Source: Acidobacteriota bacterium (GTDB lineage Bacteria > Acidobacteriota > Terriglobia > Acidiferrales > UBA7541). From it: a stretch of 7,278 bases of DNA. Positions 5,947 through 7,278 of the stretch are shown piece by piece (position 1 is the first letter of the stretch; every line of letters begins with the position of its first letter). Both the position numbers and the translations under genes were made by a program. The notes below the pieces were generated by a model, which saw only the letters and a list, made by a program, of their open reading frames with translations, did no database searches and was not told where the DNA came from. The stretch lies in the NCBI GenBank assembly GCA_003161495.1, contig PMOP01000058.1, positions 3,783 to 11,060 of the forward strand. Reading direction: 5' to 3'.

Positions 5947-7170
5947 ATGAGCCGCCTCGCTAGAATTTCCATCGTCACGCTCTCCGTCGTCGTATTTTTA
6001 TACGTTGGCCTGGGGTACGTCCTGGGCAAGACCACGGACGACAAGTCGTACCGCTCTTTGAGCGTGTTCGGCGAAGTGTTGCAGCACATCCAGGAAGACT
6101 ATGTGGATGAGCCCAACATGGCTGTCGTAACCTCCGGCGCCATGCACGGACTACTCGAATCGCTCGACCCGCTGTCCGGCTACCTTAGCCCGCGCGAGTA
6201 TGCAGACTATCGCGACCGCACGAAGAATGCCGTGCACGGCGAGATCGGCATGACGGTTTCCAAGCGGTACGGCTACATCGTGATTGTCTCCGTTGTTCCG
6301 GACGGTCCGGCTGGAAAGGCCGCCATGCGCAGCGGCGAAATTCTGGAATCGATCGCCGGATTCAGCACACGTGATATGTCTGTCGGGCAAGCCAACGCGC
6401 TTTTGCAGGGCGCTCCAAACACACCCGTGAAAGTGGCCGTGATCCGTCGCGGAAAAACCGAGCCTCAGGAAGTCAGCATTAATCGCGCGGTGATTGGGCC
6501 GGAACATATTGTGGCGGACCGCGTGGGAGACGATGTGGCGTACATTCGCCTGCCCGCTCTCGAACCTTTGGATGTGTCGGAACTGCACGACAAGCTGGCG
6601 CAGTTTGACAAGCAGGGCGTCCACAAACTTCTTCTCGACCTGCGCGATTGCACGCGCGGCGACGCTGCCGAGGCCGTATCCGCCGCCCAGCTTTTCCTGA
6701 CTTCCGGGAAGATTGCCTCGCTCGAAGGGCAAACGGTGGCGCGCAAGGAATTCGATGCCGAGCCTGATAAATCCGTATGGTCCTCGTCCGTGGATGTCTT
6801 GATCTCGCCAAGCACTTCTGGCGCGGCGGAAGTGCTCGCCGGAGCGATCAAGGGAAATAAGCGCGGCGACCTGGTTGGCGAGCGCACCTTTGGCTCCGCC
6901 TCCGAACAAAAAATGATTCCGCTCGATGACGGCGGAGCGCTGATCCTCACCGTTGCGTTTTATTCCACTCCTGACGGTAAATCCATAGTGGAAGATGGAG
7001 TAGCTCCCACGGTTGAAGTGCATCCGAAGGCCATCGATCCAGCCGCCGCGCCCTCTGAAATGGAAGATGAGGCCCCGCTCGGTCCTGGCCAGTTGCCCAA
7101 AACGGACGACCCGGTTTACAACAAAGGCCTCGAACTGCTCAAAGGTGGCGAAGTCCAAAAGGCTGCCTGA
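5947..7170 (+). CDS. Membrane-anchored PDZ/S41-family protein (CtpA-like), predicted catalytically inactive
   Basis: A 407-residue protein in the C-terminal processing peptidase (S41) fold. Residues about 5-27 are an uncleaved signal anchor. VFGEVLQHIQEDYVDEP and LLESLDPLSGYLSPREY follow, as at the front of CtpA proteins. A PDZ domain spans about 98-170, and the protease core about 190-360 includes LLLDLRD, VGERTFG, GGALILTVAFYSTPDGKSI and DGVAPTVEV. Active CtpA/Prc enzymes carry Ser in S-A-S-E and, 25 residues later, Lys in TFGKG. Here those positions are Gly292 (STSGAAE) and Ser317 (TFGSASEQ). The usual DLRxNPGG reads DLRDCTRG (231-238). Gln321 is kept. Peptide hydrolysis by the usual dyad is therefore not expected; a binding, scaffold or adaptor role is inference. 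Ser291 and Lys322 are nearby candidates for a shifted dyad. I chose ATG 5947 for its compact MSRLARIS anchor and a GAGG 12 nt upstream; ATG 5929 in the same frame would add six residues. It is likely transcribed with the next gene. Confidence 0.9.
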   Translation: MSRLARISIVTLSVVVFLYVGLGYVLGKTTDDKSYRSLSVFGEVLQHIQEDYVDEPNMAVVTSGAMHGLLESLDPLSGYLSPREYADYRDRTKNAVHGEIGMTVSKRYGYIVIVSVVPDGPAGKAAMRSGEILESIAGFSTRDMSVGQANALLQGAPNTPVKVAVIRRGKTEPQEVSINRAVIGPEHIVADRVGDDVAYIRLPALEPLDVSELHDKLAQFDKQGVHKLLLDLRDCTRGDAAEAVSAAQLFLTSGKIASLEGQTVARKEFDAEPDKSVWSSSVDVLISPSTSGAAEVLAGAIKGNKRGDLVGERTFGSASEQKMIPLDDGGALILTVAFYSTPDGKSIVEDGVAPTVEVHPKAIDPAAAPSEMEDEAPLGPGQLPKTDDPVYNKGLELLKGGEVQKAA

Positions 7171-7173
7171 AGT

Positions 7174-7278
7174 GTGAATCGCCGACCGGACACGCTCGGC
7201 CAACTTTCCGCTCGAATTTTTTCTCCACATTCCATTGCTTTTTTAATCCTCGCTGCATCGCTATTTTTCGCCGCGGGC
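7174..7278 (+). CDS. N-terminus of an unidentified membrane or secreted protein, cut by the window edge
   Basis: An open frame begins with GTG at 7174, only 3 nt after the TGA of the S41-like gene, and stays open for 35 codons to the right edge. The first 20 residues are polar and basic (MNRRPDTLGQLSARIF at the front). They are followed by a hydrophobic run from residue 21, IAFLILAASLFFAAG, which looks like a signal peptide or first membrane helix. AAAAGG at 7157-7162 lies 11 nt before the start and could serve as ribosome binding site. The tight spacing suggests one transcript with the S41-like gene. Too little is visible to name a family, and a start further downstream outside the window cannot be excluded. 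Confidence 0.5.
   Translation, partial: MNRRPDTLGQLSARIFSPHSIAFLILAASLFFAAG

Noticed and set aside
6151..7230. A 359-codon open frame on the minus strand opposite the S41-like gene
   Set aside because: It is fully antisense to a gene with clear family motifs. Its composition is His/Arg-rich with no recognisable domain, as expected from a GC-rich antisense frame.

Overview
The window looks like ordinary chromosome from a Gram-negative, moderately GC-rich bacterium. An LptD gene means there is an outer membrane carrying lipopolysaccharide. The protein styles (an S41-like PDZ protein beginning MSR, a zinc-ribbon RDD protein, a CcdA with extra hydrophobic segments) and a palindromic GTAGCACAGGC-type repeat make me think of Acidobacteriota. 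That lineage guess rests on pattern memory, not on a search.

Layout. The left half is on the minus strand. It reads lptD (LPS assembly at the outer membrane), then 2 bp later an amidase-signature hydrolase, then a REPIN-like inverted repeat pair, then the 5' part of ccdA running off the left edge. The right half is on the plus strand. It reads an RDD-family membrane protein with an N-terminal zinc ribbon, then a membrane-anchored PDZ/S41 (C-terminal processing peptidase-like) protein, then 3 bp later the first 35 codons of another membrane or secreted protein running off the right edge. The two halves diverge from a 356-bp intergenic region (4579-4934) that should hold promoters for both directions.

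How the genes relate. Most products act at or beyond the inner membrane. CcdA carries reducing power across the inner membrane, and LptD is a disulfide-dependent outer-membrane barrel. The S41-like protein is anchored with its domains in the periplasm. The genes do not form one obvious pathway. lptD and the amidase look translationally coupled, and the S41-like gene and the gene after it look like one transcription unit.

No mobile element, CRISPR array, RNA gene or clearly new multi-gene system is visible. The best leads are three. The S41 protein has lost both catalytic dyad residues and the usual NPGG motif, so it is a predicted pseudoprotease. The inverted repeat pair supplies the amidase stop codon. 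LptD keeps only three mature cysteines instead of the four of the Escherichia coli protein.
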